From contig CANJCM010000013.1 of NCBI GenBank assembly GCA_947472765.1, forward strand, positions 1-64,000: a stretch of 64,000 bases of DNA, in the 5' to 3' direction. The notes beneath the pieces are model-generated. The model saw only the letters and a program-made list of their open reading frames with translations. It had not been told where the DNA came from and made no database searches. The position numbers and the translations under genes were made by a program. Shown here in pieces: positions 26,619-35,085 of the stretch. Position 1 is the stretch's first letter. Each line of letters starts with the position of its first letter. The DNA is from Opitutia bacterium (lineage in GTDB: Bacteria > Verrucomicrobiota > Verrucomicrobiia > Opitutales > Opitutaceae).

Positions 26619-27038
26619 TTATTCCACCAGTGGAATTTCCAGGAAGCGCGCCGCGGCCCGCATCCGGACGTCCTTGGTGAAGAGCGGGCCGGTGATTACC
26701 GAAAGATACGTCGCGAGGTGGATCGCATCGAGCGTGCGGAGCGGCACGTGAGGATGCACGTCGCGCATGACGTCCTTGGCGCGACGAACGATCGTGCCGT
26801 CGAGATTCGCGAGGTAGATGGTCTCCTCCCGAACCTGGCGCTCAAAATCCGCCCAAAGCAATTCGCGCTGGGCCGAGTTGATTTCCCGGGCGCGCTCCTT
26901 GCGCAGCAAGGTCGAGAACAACTCCCCGTAGGCGAGCTGGGAAGAGACGATTACGGAGCCGGAAACCTTGTCCTGGCAGGACGCGGAATCCGGCTCGTTG
27001 ACGAACAGCTTCGCGAGGACGCAGGAGTCCAGGTACAT
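26619..27038 (-). CDS. PIN domain toxin
   Basis: A 139-residue PIN-fold protein, predicted RNase toxin of a type II pair. Active-site acids: Asp4 in MYLDSCVLAKLF, Glu39 in LAYGEL, Asp104 in TLDAIHLAT and Asp123 in LFTKDVRM, giving a complete quartet. The ATG at 27038 is five bases downstream of the antitoxin stop (27044), so the two are co-transcribed. No membrane or signal features. Confidence 0.88.
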   Translation of the reverse strand: MYLDSCVLAKLFVNEPDSASCQDKVSGSVIVSSQLAYGELFSTLLRKERAREINSAQRELLWADFERQVREETIYLANLDGTIVRRAKDVMRDVHPHVPLRTLDAIHLATYLSVITGPLFTKDVRMRAAARFLEIPLVE

Positions 27039-27043
27039 TGCGC

Positions 27044-27373
27044 TCAGGAGCCGCTGTCGCGCTCGGCCCGGATGGCTGGCGTGGAATCCGAGGTCATGGG
27101 CATGGAGCGCAGCAGGTCCCAATTCGGCGTGTACGGCTTCCCGCGGATGACGGGTTTGTACCGGACGATCATCGCCGTCGGCACGCCGTCGCTCGTGATG
27201 ACGATCTCTTCGCCACCCGCGGCCCGCTGCAGCAGCGAAGACAATTGATCCTTGGCTTCGCGCACGCCGAGCACGTCCCGCCGGAGTCCGTACGCGGCGG
27301 CGTCTTCGCGGAGCTGGGATGCGGTGTCCTTCGCCGGAGTGTATTCCGACTTCGCGGGCTTCTTGCGTTTCAT
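27044..27373 (-). CDS. Phd/YefM-type antitoxin
   Basis: A 109-residue antitoxin. The Phd/YefM fold spans about residues 33-75 (VLGVREAKDQLSSLLQRAAG, then EEIVITSDGVPTAMIVRY), the DNA-binding half. An unusual basic N-terminal extension of about 30 residues (MKRKKPAKSEYTPAKDT) precedes it, and the toxin-neutralising tail follows. The perfect palindrome at 27380-27403, just upstream of the start, is the expected autoregulatory site. This makes two toxin-antitoxin pairs in the window, with unrelated antitoxins and both with PIN toxins. Confidence 0.85.
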   Translation of the reverse strand: MKRKKPAKSEYTPAKDTASQLREDAAAYGLRRDVLGVREAKDQLSSLLQRAAGGEEIVITSDGVPTAMIVRYKPVIRGKPYTPNWDLLRSMPMTSDSTPAIRAERDSGS

Positions 27374-27379
27374 CCCTGC

Positions 27380-27403
27380 GATGTGGCCTCATGCGGCCAC
27401 ATC
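27380..27403 (-). promoter_or_regulatory. Palindromic operator of the Phd/PIN module
   Basis: Perfect 9-bp arms GATGTGGCC and GGCCACATC around a 6-base centre, ending seven bases upstream of the antitoxin start codon. Phd/YefM antitoxins bind such palindromes to repress their own operon. Confidence 0.65.
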
Positions 27404-27419
27404 GTCAAGTCCGTTCCCC

Positions 27420-28463
27420 TCAAACCACCTTCACACCCCGCCGAATCGCCCAGAGTTGCTTCGCCTGGGCAATCGTGTCGGCGAGCACCTCGGGCGTCAG
27501 CGCCTGCTTGGGATCATCACCGATCCCGTGGCTCGGGCTGACATGCGACTCGATGCAGAGGCCGTCCGCGCCGTACGCCACGGCGGCCAGTGCGCAGGCC
27601 GGCACATACGCCGCTTTGCCGACGGAATGAGACGGATCGACGACGACCGGCGCCCAAGTCTTCTCCTTTAGGAGAGGCGTGATGCTCTCGTCGGGATGAT
27701 TGCGGTAGCCGTCGAGCGTCGGCGCGGTGCCGCGCGGGCAGAGAATCACATTCGGATTGCCGAAGGCGGCGATATACTCGGCCGCGGAGATGAACTCGTT
27801 GATCGGCCCCATGTGGATGCTGCGCTTCAACAGCACGGCGGTGTCGCGCTCCGCGATGGCGCGTCCGATGGCGCGGAGCAGCGAGTAATTGAGCGCATTG
27901 CGCGCTCCGACTTGCAGCGCGGTGACGCCGGCGTCGAGGGCGAGCTTGATGTGCCCTTCCTCCATGACCTCGGTGTCGACAGGCAGGCCGGTGCGACGCG
28001 AACCCTCCATGAGGATATCGAGCGACTTCACGTCGCCCTGGAAACTGTAAGGGTTGGTGCGCGGCTTCCACACGCCGCCGCGCAGCATGTTGGCTCCGGC
28101 TTCCTTGATCGCCGCGGCGCTCTCGTAGAAGTAATTCGGATTCTTCGGATCGATCGTGCAGACGCCGGCGATGACGAACAACTCCTCACCCAGCGTCACG
28201 CCGCCGAGGTTGATCCGGTGGCTGGCGAGGTCGGAGCGTTTGTCCATCAGCTTGAAGGGCGACTGGATCCGGTCGATCCGCTCGACGTAGGCCAGGCCCT
28301 CGAGCCGGTTGATCATCAACTCATCGCGCTCGTCCCCCACGATGGCGTAGATGCTCCGCACCGCCCCGACGATGGGCTGAATCTTGCAGCCAAACTCGGT
28401 CACGATCGCGGTGACTTCCTGGAGCTGCTCGGTCGTGAGACGGTTGGATTTCGGGAGGATCAT
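27420..28463 (-). CDS. DAHP synthase, type I-beta like, divergent
   Basis: A 347-residue 3-deoxy-7-phosphoheptulonate synthase joining phosphoenolpyruvate and erythrose-4-phosphate at the head of the shikimate pathway. An N-terminal ferredoxin-like regulatory domain (residues 1-75) precedes the TIM barrel. Core segments: LRGGVWKPRTNPYSFQG, TEVMEEGHIKLA, VGARNALNY, LLKRSIHMG, VILCPRG, VDPSHSVGK and GLCIESHVSP. Metal ligands Cys, His, Glu and Asp are kept, but the first strand reads AGVCTID where GPCSVE is normal and ILCPRG replaces ILCERG. It may be a diverged paralogue or have altered regulation. The gene is alone, followed by the toxin-antitoxin promoter 17 bases after its stop. Confidence 0.85.
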   Translation of the reverse strand: MILPKSNRLTTEQLQEVTAIVTEFGCKIQPIVGAVRSIYAIVGDERDELMINRLEGLAYVERIDRIQSPFKLMDKRSDLASHRINLGGVTLGEELFVIAGVCTIDPKNPNYFYESAAAIKEAGANMLRGGVWKPRTNPYSFQGDVKSLDILMEGSRRTGLPVDTEVMEEGHIKLALDAGVTALQVGARNALNYSLLRAIGRAIAERDTAVLLKRSIHMGPINEFISAAEYIAAFGNPNVILCPRGTAPTLDGYRNHPDESITPLLKEKTWAPVVVDPSHSVGKAAYVPACALAAVAYGADGLCIESHVSPSHGIGDDPKQALTPEVLADTIAQAKQLWAIRRGVKVV

Positions 28464-28603
28464 GGAGCCTGCGATTTAGTGGGAAATGCGGAAATGGACA
28501 GAAGAAAGGCGGAACCGGCGCAGGACCGCGGGCTTCCGCCAATTGCCCGGGGGCAGGCCCACCGGTCAGCGGACACCTCCGGGAACGCGGGCCGGCCCGA
28601 GCG

Positions 28604-29362
28604 TTACACGAACTTTGTGAACTCGGCAGGCAGGGCAGCCTTGGCCGAGAAGGTCTGCTTCGACCCGCCAAACTCGTACTCGAATTCCGTCTCGAGCGAG
28701 TGCAGGAAGAGCCGCTTCGTCGCCGCCAGTCGCGCAAACTCGCGGTTGCGCCCGAAATCCCCGTACGTCTGATCGCCGACGATCGGCACGCCGCGCTTCG
28801 CACATTGAACCCGGAGCTGATGGCTGCGCCCGGTGCGCGGTTCGAGACGGATCAGCGACACCCGCGGTTCGGTCCGCGCCGTTCGCACCACGTTCATCCG
28901 GCTTTCCGCCGGCACGTGACCGACCGTCCCCGTCCGGATGCGCCCGCCCTTTTTCTCCACGGCCAGTAAATCGCGCCAGAGGGCGATCTGCTGCGGCGGC
29001 GCGCCGAACACCAGGGCCTGATAAATTTTCCGCACCCGCTTCCGTTTGAACTGCGCCCGAACTTCGTCGGCGAGCCGGCCGTCGGCTGCGGCCAGGATCA
29101 CCCCCGAAGTGGCGGAATCCAGCCGGTTCAACAGCCACAGGCGACGAGGCGTGATTTCACCCGGAACCGTCCACTCGAAATATTCGCCCTCAATCCGATA
29201 CGGCACGGTCAACAGCGCGCGCGGCTCGTCGGCGGGCGCATTCGGATGCGAGAGGACGCCCGCGGGTTTGGCAAAGGCGGCCAGACCATTCGCGTCATGA
29301 TGGATCAGGGTCACTCCCCGACCGAGCGGAAGCGTGGTCCAGTAGTTCTCCCCGGCGCTCAC
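28604..29362 (-). CDS. RluA-family RNA pseudouridine synthase
   Basis: A 252-residue uridine-to-pseudouridine isomerase acting on rRNA or tRNA. No S4 domain is present. The catalytic Asp82 lies in NRLDSATSG (usually HRLDxxTSG), the FAKPAGVLSHP motif is at about residues 30-40, and RLEPRTGRSHQLRVQ and GVPIVGDQTYG are further family motifs. The start is GTG at 29362. It overlaps by four bases (GTGA) the stop of a short upstream frame ending FTFYYQ, which suggests a formerly coupled upstream gene now lost. Target specificity cannot be told. Confidence 0.88.
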   Translation of the reverse strand: MSAGENYWTTLPLGRGVTLIHHDANGLAAFAKPAGVLSHPNAPADEPRALLTVPYRIEGEYFEWTVPGEITPRRLWLLNRLDSATSGVILAAADGRLADEVRAQFKRKRVRKIYQALVFGAPPQQIALWRDLLAVEKKGGRIRTGTVGHVPAESRMNVVRTARTEPRVSLIRLEPRTGRSHQLRVQCAKRGVPIVGDQTYGDFGRNREFARLAATKRLFLHSLETEFEYEFGGSKQTFSAKAALPAEFTKFV

Positions 29363-29383
29363 TGATAATAGAACGTGAACGTC
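29361..29383 (-). repeat. 23-bp copy of the 3' end of the TonB-like gene
   Basis: Identical over 23 bases to 46402-46424, where it encodes the last residues (FTFYYQ) of the TonB-like protein. Here it ends a short frame that runs into the RluA start. It looks like the remaining tail of a second such gene. Confidence 0.6.
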
Positions 29384-29586
29384 TTCGACTTTCCGGGTCC
29401 CTTCACGTTTTGGGCCGTGTTTCGGGATGTTCCGTACGAGGGAAGTGATGTTTTCATGTTCACCATCGTTTCGTCATTTTTGACCAAATTTGCAGGTTGT
29501 GGGTATCCAGAGTGGGTATCGATCAAAAAACCCCGGCGAAGGTCTTGGAAACACTTTCGCGGCAGGGACGACCGGGCACTCTTACT

Positions 29587-29819
29587 CTCCAGCGCCCGCA
29601 CCTCCGCCGTCGTGACCTCACTCAGTTTCTTCCCGCGCGACTCGCGCACCAACGCCTCGAAAGGCGCATCCGTCACCGTGCCTTCGAGCCCGAGCCTCGC
29701 TGCCGCTTGCCCAAACCACTCGCCGCGAACCTGCCGCTCGCCCTCCGCCCAATAATCGTTTTTGCGGAGATGCTGCGACAGATACGTGCCGCGTTGCGAA
29801 TGACACCGACCGTGATCAT
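29587..29819 (-). pseudogene. MobF/TrwC-type relaxase N-terminal remnant
   Basis: From an ATG at 29819 the minus strand reads MITVGVIRNAA, then breaks frame near position 29785 and continues YLSQHLRKNDYWAEGERQ, EWFGQAAARLGLEG and DAPFEALVRESRGKKL. This order matches the N-terminus of conjugative relaxases (MobF/TrwC: YxxxHLxxxDYYxEG, then WxGxGAxxLGL). The strand then diverges and the catalytic histidine triad is missing. It is non-functional; the rest of 29363-29979 holds no other gene. Confidence 0.6.
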
Positions 29820-29979
29820 CGCTGTTCCATTTTGCACCGCATGGGCTCGCGCCAAGCGCGCGAAACTACCGAATTCGGGGCAGATGCTCGCGCAGGAAAT
29901 ACCCCACACGACCATGGTGGACCAAGATCGACTGAGCGGACGGGGTTGACTGCGTCCGGCACGCGTCTCTGCTGTCGGC

Positions 29980-30504
29980 ATGGGCGAGGCCTCACGCTAC
30001 GACGACGAGATTGTCATTTCCTGGCCGGAACTACACCGCGATGCGCGGTATCTTTCCGCCCAGCTTCACGAGCGGGGGGGCTGGTCGGGCATCATCGCGA
30101 TCACGCGCGGCGGACTCGTGCCCGCGGCACTCGTGGCCCGCGAGTTGGAGATCCGCCTGATCGACACCGTTTGCCTCGCCAGCTACGGCCTCGCCTCCGC
30201 CGACGGAGCCGAACAGCAGCAGACCGCGGTCCGAGTCCTCAAGGGCGTCGCCGGAGACGGCGAGGGCTACCTCATGATCGACGACTTGGTCGACACGGGC
30301 CGGACCGCGCAGGTCGTCCGGCAGATGCTGCCGAAGGCCTACTTTGCCACCGTCTACGCCAAGCCCGCGGGACGGCCCTTCGTCGACACCTGTGTAAAAG
30401 AGTTCAAGCAAAACAAGTGGATCTACTTTCCTTGGGACATCGACTACCGCTTCTCGCGGCCGATCAAGGACAGCGGGCGCGTCGGGCGCGCCCGCGACGC
30501 GTGA
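29980..30504 (+). CDS. gpt: Xanthine-guanine phosphoribosyltransferase
   Basis: A 174-residue purine salvage enzyme converting xanthine or guanine plus PRPP to the nucleotide. The sequence tracks the enterobacterial Gpt closely: WSGIIAITRGGLVPAALVAR, then IRLIDTVCLASYG, the PRPP loop YLMIDDLVDTGRTA and AKPAGRPFVDT, and WIYFPWDIDY for the base-binding tail. The extended C-terminus ends RARDA. Start at the ATG 29980. The gene is monocistronic, between mobile-element remnants and the LacI gene. It might feed on bases released by the neighbouring catabolic cluster, but that is speculation. Confidence 0.92.
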   Translation: MGEASRYDDEIVISWPELHRDARYLSAQLHERGGWSGIIAITRGGLVPAALVARELEIRLIDTVCLASYGLASADGAEQQQTAVRVLKGVAGDGEGYLMIDDLVDTGRTAQVVRQMLPKAYFATVYAKPAGRPFVDTCVKEFKQNKWIYFPWDIDYRFSRPIKDSGRVGRARDA

Positions 30505-30600
30505 GGTGGTGACCCGCCTCGTCGAGGCCGGCTCAGACCGGCTCGAACAGCGGCACAATCCTCATGACGAGCCCGTCGACGAGTAACCTGTCGGCTGGCC

Positions 30601-31629
30601 TCATTGGGGTGCCGGTCCGTCGGACTTGCGTGGCACAAGAACCACGGGCTCAAGGTAGTGAACGTCCGCCGGCTGGATCTCCTTCCGGAGCAGCTGGAGG
30701 AGGGCTCGGCCGACATATCGGCCGTTCTCGAATACCTGGTGCTCCATCGTGGTGAGCGGAGGGTCGCAAAACGCGGACAGGCTCGAATTGCCGTACCCGA
30801 TCACGGACACATCTCTCCCGATGGAAAGACCGGCTTCACGGCACGCCGCGATCGCCCCGAATGCCATCGAATCCGTCGCGCACACAAAAGCGGTCGGGGC
30901 GGGACGCCGAATCAGGAGCGAGCGGCAGAGTTCGTGCCCGGCCCCCTCCGTCAGGTCGCCGTGAAGCATCCACGTCGGATCCGGCTTCAGCTTGCGACTC
31001 GCCAGCGCTCGCACGTAGCCCCGGCGGCGGAACTGGGCGAACGAGTATTCCTCAGGTCCGTTGATCAGCGCGATCCGTCGGTGCCCGAGATCGAGCAGCC
31101 GGGTCGTCGCCAGACGAAACGCTTTTTCGTTATCGGTGTCCACCCAAGCATAGGGTTGGTCCGACTCCGTTCGACCATAGGCGACGAACGGCATTTTCGC
31201 CGCGCGGGCAAGTTCCAGACGCGCATCGTGCACCCGCGTGCGCACGATCAGCAGCCCGTCGACCCAGCCGCCACGGATGAAGTTCTCAAAAAGCGCGGTC
31301 TCGCGGGCGGCGTCGTGCTTCGCCTGCATCGAGGCCAGAAGGTGGTAACCCGCTGGTTCGATCTCGGTCACCACTCCTCCGAGCAGGCTCGAATACATCG
31401 AGTCAACGGCCTGCCCCGTGCTGCCTGCCGCGGGCAGGATGACCCCAATGGCCAAAGTCTTGCCCGCGCCGAGACGGCGCGCGCTGGGGTTGGGTCGGTA
31501 TCCGATAGCCTTGGCGCGGAGGACGACCCGCTCGCGCGTCGCGGCGGAAACGTCTTCGTAGCCGTTGAGCGCACGCGACACCGTCGAGATCGACAGGCCG
31601 AGACTTTTCGCGAGGAGGACGATCGACAT
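30601..31629 (-). CDS. LacI-family transcriptional regulator
   Basis: A 342-residue repressor. The N-terminal helix-turn-helix and hinge read VLLAKSLGLSISTVSRALNG and IGYRPNPSARRLG, then a periplasmic-binding-type ligand domain starts at TLAIGVILPAAG. Effector-pocket segments include FVAYGRTESDQPYAWVDTD and FVCATDSMAFGAIAA. An 18-bp perfect palindrome lies 91 bases upstream at 31720-31737 and a near-identical one at 37396-37413 between two divergent operons. The central CG with A/T flanks is typical of LacI-family operators. It probably autoregulates and controls the 32-45 kb cluster. The inducer is unknown. Confidence 0.93.
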   Translation of the reverse strand: MSIVLLAKSLGLSISTVSRALNGYEDVSAATRERVVLRAKAIGYRPNPSARRLGAGKTLAIGVILPAAGSTGQAVDSMYSSLLGGVVTEIEPAGYHLLASMQAKHDAARETALFENFIRGGWVDGLLIVRTRVHDARLELARAAKMPFVAYGRTESDQPYAWVDTDNEKAFRLATTRLLDLGHRRIALINGPEEYSFAQFRRRGYVRALASRKLKPDPTWMLHGDLTEGAGHELCRSLLIRRPAPTAFVCATDSMAFGAIAACREAGLSIGRDVSVIGYGNSSLSAFCDPPLTTMEHQVFENGRYVGRALLQLLRKEIQPADVHYLEPVVLVPRKSDGPAPQ

Positions 31630-31713
31630 GATTCGGTAAGAATCTGTGAATAGCGGAGATGCGGGGCAGGCAAGGAACCCGTGACTAAACCGCCGAGTTT
31701 CCGGAGGGAGACG

Positions 31714-31737
31714 TTGCTTGACAAAAACGTTTTTGTC
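31714..31737 (+). promoter_or_regulatory. LacI-type operator 1
   Basis: Perfect palindrome GACAAAAACGTTTTTGTC at 31720-31737, inside a 24-base stretch also found at 37390-37413. It contains TTGACA, a possible -35 box, on the plus strand. It lies between the LacI gene and the glycoside hydrolase gene. The rest of 31630-32098 shows no gene. Confidence 0.8.
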
Positions 31738-32098
31738 TAGCCCTCATCTCCGCGTCCATCCCGCCCTTTTTCCCAGATTTCGCCGTTCCGGCAGGGGCAT
31801 TGGGCCGGGGTCGGTGCTCGAATGCCAAAAACGACTTCGCCGTGTGCTTATTGGGTCCGACCAAACCTTCGTCCTGCCTCTAGCTTAGCCTCCGCACCCT
31901 TTCCGAGAGACTCGGGATCTTCCGAGATGACGGCCTGGAGTGGCGCGGCTCGTGGGGAAGATCGCGAAATCGTCCTCCTCAACTGTTGAGCACCAAGAGT
32001 CCATCCGCCGCTCTGCGGGTCAGTCGTGGGTGGTCTGATTTGAGCCGGACACGCTTCAGGTCCGCCTCGGGCAATTAATTCGCGTCACGTCTCCCGCC

Positions 32099-33418
32099 AT
32101 GTTCGCCGCTGCCACCGCCACGCTCGATCGCAATTGGCGCGACGGCTATACGCTGCCGTCGCCAAACCTCTATCCATTTCAGTGGAATTGGGACGCCGGA
32201 TTCATTGCGCTCGGTCTGGCTTACGTGCGGCCTCAACGTGCCATCGCCGAGCTCCGCAGCCTTTTCCGCGGCCAGTGGCGCAATGGCATGGTGCCCCATA
32301 TCGTGTTTCACCGGCCGGCCGATAACTACTTCCCCGGCCCTGACGTCTGGGGTACGGACGGGGTTCCTTCGCGCCCGGCCGGCGTTCGTACGTCAGGCAT
32401 CACCCAGCCGCCGGTCTTCGCCTTCATCATCGAACGAATGTCGTCGCTGCCACTGGGTGCCACTCCGGAGTGGCAGGCATTCCGGCGCGAGATCTTCCCG
32501 GCGCTGATGGCCCAACATCGCCACCTTTACCGAAACCGCGATCCGCTCGGAGAAGGCCTGGTCTATATTCAGCACAACTGGGAGGCCGGTACCGACAATT
32601 CGCCCGTTTACGACGCGGCGCTGGAGGCGATCGACCTGACGCGGGCTCGTGACGTTTCTAGCCTGCGGCGGGACAACCGAACGGTTGCGGCGGCTCATCG
32701 GCCAACCGACGTCAACTATCGACGCTACCTGGCGTTGGTTGATCTCTTCAACGCGTGCGGCTACCAGGACGCGGAGATTGCGGAACGTTCCCCGTTCCTC
32801 ATTCAGGATGTGCTCTTCAACGCGGTGCTCGCGCGTTCAAATCTGGCGCTGCTTTCGCTGGCGCGCGAGCTCAACGCCGATCCGGCGACGGTGAGTGAAA
32901 TTGAGCGGTGGTGTGAAAAGACGTCCACTGCAATCAACAAGAAATTCTGGGATGCGGAGCTTGGCTTCTACTTCCCGTATGATCTGCGCGCGGGACGCCG
33001 GATCACGATCAAGACCTCCTCCGGCTTCATGCCCCTGTTCGCCCGGGTCTGCGATCCCACGCAGCAGCGGGCGCTGGCCCGTCACCTCACGTCCTCGTTC
33101 GCACCGAGTGCGGACTGGCTCCTCTGTCCTTCGGTGGCGACGGACGAGCCCACCTTCAATCCGTTGGGATACTGGCGCGGCCCCGTGTGGGTGAATGTGA
33201 ATTGGATGCTCCATCATGGCTTGCGCCAGGCCGGCTTGGACGATTTGGCCGAGCGAGTAAGGTCCGACACGCTGCGCGCCCTCGGCGCCGCGGGCCGCTG
33301 GGAGTACTTTGACCCGCGGCCTGGCATCGATCCATCCGCGCTCGGCCTCGGCACCGACGAGTTTTCGTGGAGCGCCGCCTTGGCACTCGACTTTCAGCGC
33401 AACCCCGCCGCGCTCTGA
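32099..33418 (+). CDS. MGH1-like (GH63-related) glycoside hydrolase
   Basis: A 439-residue (alpha/alpha)6-barrel protein of the mannosylglycerate-hydrolase-like/GH63 group, predicted to cleave an alpha-linked glucoside or mannoside. Family features: YTLPSPNLYPFQWNWDAGFIA near residues 17-38, NGMVPHIVFH, IQHNWEAGTDNSPVYD (acidic catalytic region), KTSSGFMPLFARV, and YWRGPVWVNVNWMLHHGL near residue 360. There is no signal peptide, so it is probably cytoplasmic. It lies downstream of LacI operator 1 and is transcribed away from the repressor. Why a glycosidase sits in a cluster of amide and ring hydrolases is unclear. Confidence 0.88.
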   Translation: MFAAATATLDRNWRDGYTLPSPNLYPFQWNWDAGFIALGLAYVRPQRAIAELRSLFRGQWRNGMVPHIVFHRPADNYFPGPDVWGTDGVPSRPAGVRTSGITQPPVFAFIIERMSSLPLGATPEWQAFRREIFPALMAQHRHLYRNRDPLGEGLVYIQHNWEAGTDNSPVYDAALEAIDLTRARDVSSLRRDNRTVAAAHRPTDVNYRRYLALVDLFNACGYQDAEIAERSPFLIQDVLFNAVLARSNLALLSLARELNADPATVSEIERWCEKTSTAINKKFWDAELGFYFPYDLRAGRRITIKTSSGFMPLFARVCDPTQQRALARHLTSSFAPSADWLLCPSVATDEPTFNPLGYWRGPVWVNVNWMLHHGLRQAGLDDLAERVRSDTLRALGAAGRWEYFDPRPGIDPSALGLGTDEFSWSAALALDFQRNPAAL

Positions 33419-33485
33419 CGCCGGGCATCCTCGTCGGATGCTGCTCGGTCGGGATGGCGACAAATCCGCCGCGCTGACTCCTCCG

Positions 33486-34298
33486 TCACGCCGACTCTCC
33501 GTCGGCTCTGGCGGCGCGGGCGAGGTCGGTGATCGCGGCGGCATAGGCTGACGCGATCTGGTCGCGCCACGCGTGCCCTTTCTCAGCTGTACCGGCGGTG
33601 GCGTCGCCCATCACGCCGGATCGGGAGAGGTCAGAGGTGATCCACGCCAGGGTGGCAGGGGCGCGTTCGGGACGAAGGTTCCCCGGTGAATCGACGTGAC
33701 CGCAGTACTCGCTGACGGCCAGTGATCTGTCGACGTACTTTGCGGCGGCGGACAGCATCAGGGCGGTTTCCACCGTATTCGCATGGAAACCGTAGGTCAG
33801 TTCCTGCGCGCTCAGGCCGTGATCGACTTTCGGGGCGAGCATTCCGCAACGCAGTCCCAGCGTGGCCGAGATTTCGCGGAGGGTGTAGGTGATGACGGCG
33901 GAGTTTCCGCCGTGCGTGTTGATGACGGCGACGTGGCGGAATCCCCAAGCGCTGAGTTGGCGTGCCTGCGCCAGAAGGAGTCCGCGCAGGGTGTCCTTTG
34001 AGATCGAAAGCGTTCCGGGAAACCCCGTGTGCTCGTTGCTTTTTCCCACGGTAATCGGGGGAGCGACGTAGCAAGACACGTCGCTGGCCAACTTGGGCAG
34101 CGCGCTCTCCAGCCAAACCTGGCCGAGGAAGGAGTCGACGGCAACCGGGAGGTGCGGTCCATGTTGCTCGATTGCCCCGGTAACGATGATCACCGGGGCC
34201 CATTTCTTGTCGGCAAGGCCCGCGATCTGACGCGGCGTCATCGCGGTGAGGTAGCGCGACCGGTAGGAAGGAAAGAGCGTAGTGGGTGGTGAGCTCAT
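33486..34298 (-). CDS. Creatininase-family amidohydrolase
   Basis: A 270-residue member of the creatininase/formamide-hydrolase family. The ATG at 34298 is chosen over an upstream start because MSSPPTTLFPSYRSRYL begins the domain. Metal-ligand positions are conserved: Glu44, His46 and Asp55 in GAIEQHGPHLPVAVDS, plus NTHGGNSAV and HANTVETALM further on. Such enzymes open cyclic amides or cleave formamides (creatinine, FAPy deaminase products and others). It is the last gene of the leftward operon, 13 bases after its diverged paralogue. Family is firm, substrate is not. Confidence 0.88.
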   Translation of the reverse strand: MSSPPTTLFPSYRSRYLTAMTPRQIAGLADKKWAPVIIVTGAIEQHGPHLPVAVDSFLGQVWLESALPKLASDVSCYVAPPITVGKSNEHTGFPGTLSISKDTLRGLLLAQARQLSAWGFRHVAVINTHGGNSAVITYTLREISATLGLRCGMLAPKVDHGLSAQELTYGFHANTVETALMLSAAAKYVDRSLAVSEYCGHVDSPGNLRPERAPATLAWITSDLSRSGVMGDATAGTAEKGHAWRDQIASAYAAAITDLARAARADGESA

Positions 34299-34311
34299 GG
34301 TGGCGGCACCT

Positions 34312-35085
34312 TCAGGGTTGCTCGGGAAGGATTTTCCCTCCGTTGGCCAGGGGAGCACGGACGTCGATCTCGCCGAGCAACCCGATCAGTTTTCCGGCCG
34401 CCGCGGCAAGGAGCGATGCCCCCGCGTCGCGCGCCACCGCCAGCGGCACCGGAGCGTCCAGGAGTGGATGCACGCTCTCGTCACCCCAGCGACGCGCAGC
34501 GGGACCGGCCGCACCGCCCGCGGGCGTCTCGGGCTCCCGGCCCGTCAGGGCGGTGACGAGGGTCTGAAATTGTCCACGCGTCTGGCTGCGCGTCGGGTGG
34601 AGGTCGAGTCCCAGGCCGCTGAGGCTGATACGAAAGATCTGGAGGCCCAGCGCGATCCGGTTGTCGCGCGCGACGGCGGCGATGAATTCCTCGTTCCACG
34701 GGCTGGAGTTGTACAGGACGACCTTGCGGAAGCCGGAGGCGGAGACGGAGGCGAGGAGTTCCGCCAGCAGGCCGTGGGCCAGAGGCGGATCCACCGCGAA
34801 CGCGCAACCGGCATCCGGCCCGAGGACAAAACGCACGGGAGGCAGCACCAGCAGTGTGAGATCCGATGGTCGCTGCAGTGAGGCCTCGCGAAGCACGCTC
34901 ATGAGCACGATTTCCTCGGCATCCATCGGGTGGCCGAGGCCCCAGTCGGCGCTCCCGGCCAGGGGGATCACGACGAGCGTACGCTCGCGATCGGGCCAGC
35001 GGTGAAACTCGGGCCAGCGGCGCCACGGCCAAAACGTCGCGTCGTCGGCGATGCAGAGCGGGGTGACGGGGGTGGGCGAGCTCAT
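34312..35085 (-). CDS. Creatininase-like protein lacking metal ligands
   Basis: A 257-residue protein I read as a degenerate creatininase paralogue. Around residue 45 LAGSADWGLGHPMDAEE aligns with the GAIEQHGPHLPVAVD metal motif, but the first His is gone and Glu is Asp. VLYNSSPWNEEFIAAVARD replaces the NTHGGN motif. Overall length and order resemble its neighbour at 33486-34298. It may be an inactive subunit of a hetero-complex or a neofunctionalised enzyme. The start overlaps the RidA stop by four bases, so it is co-translated. Confidence 0.6.
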   Translation of the reverse strand: MSSPTPVTPLCIADDATFWPWRRWPEFHRWPDRERTLVVIPLAGSADWGLGHPMDAEEIVLMSVLREASLQRPSDLTLLVLPPVRFVLGPDAGCAFAVDPPLAHGLLAELLASVSASGFRKVVLYNSSPWNEEFIAAVARDNRIALGLQIFRISLSGLGLDLHPTRSQTRGQFQTLVTALTGREPETPAGGAAGPAARRWGDESVHPLLDAPVPLAVARDAGASLLAAAAGKLIGLLGEIDVRAPLANGGKILPEQP

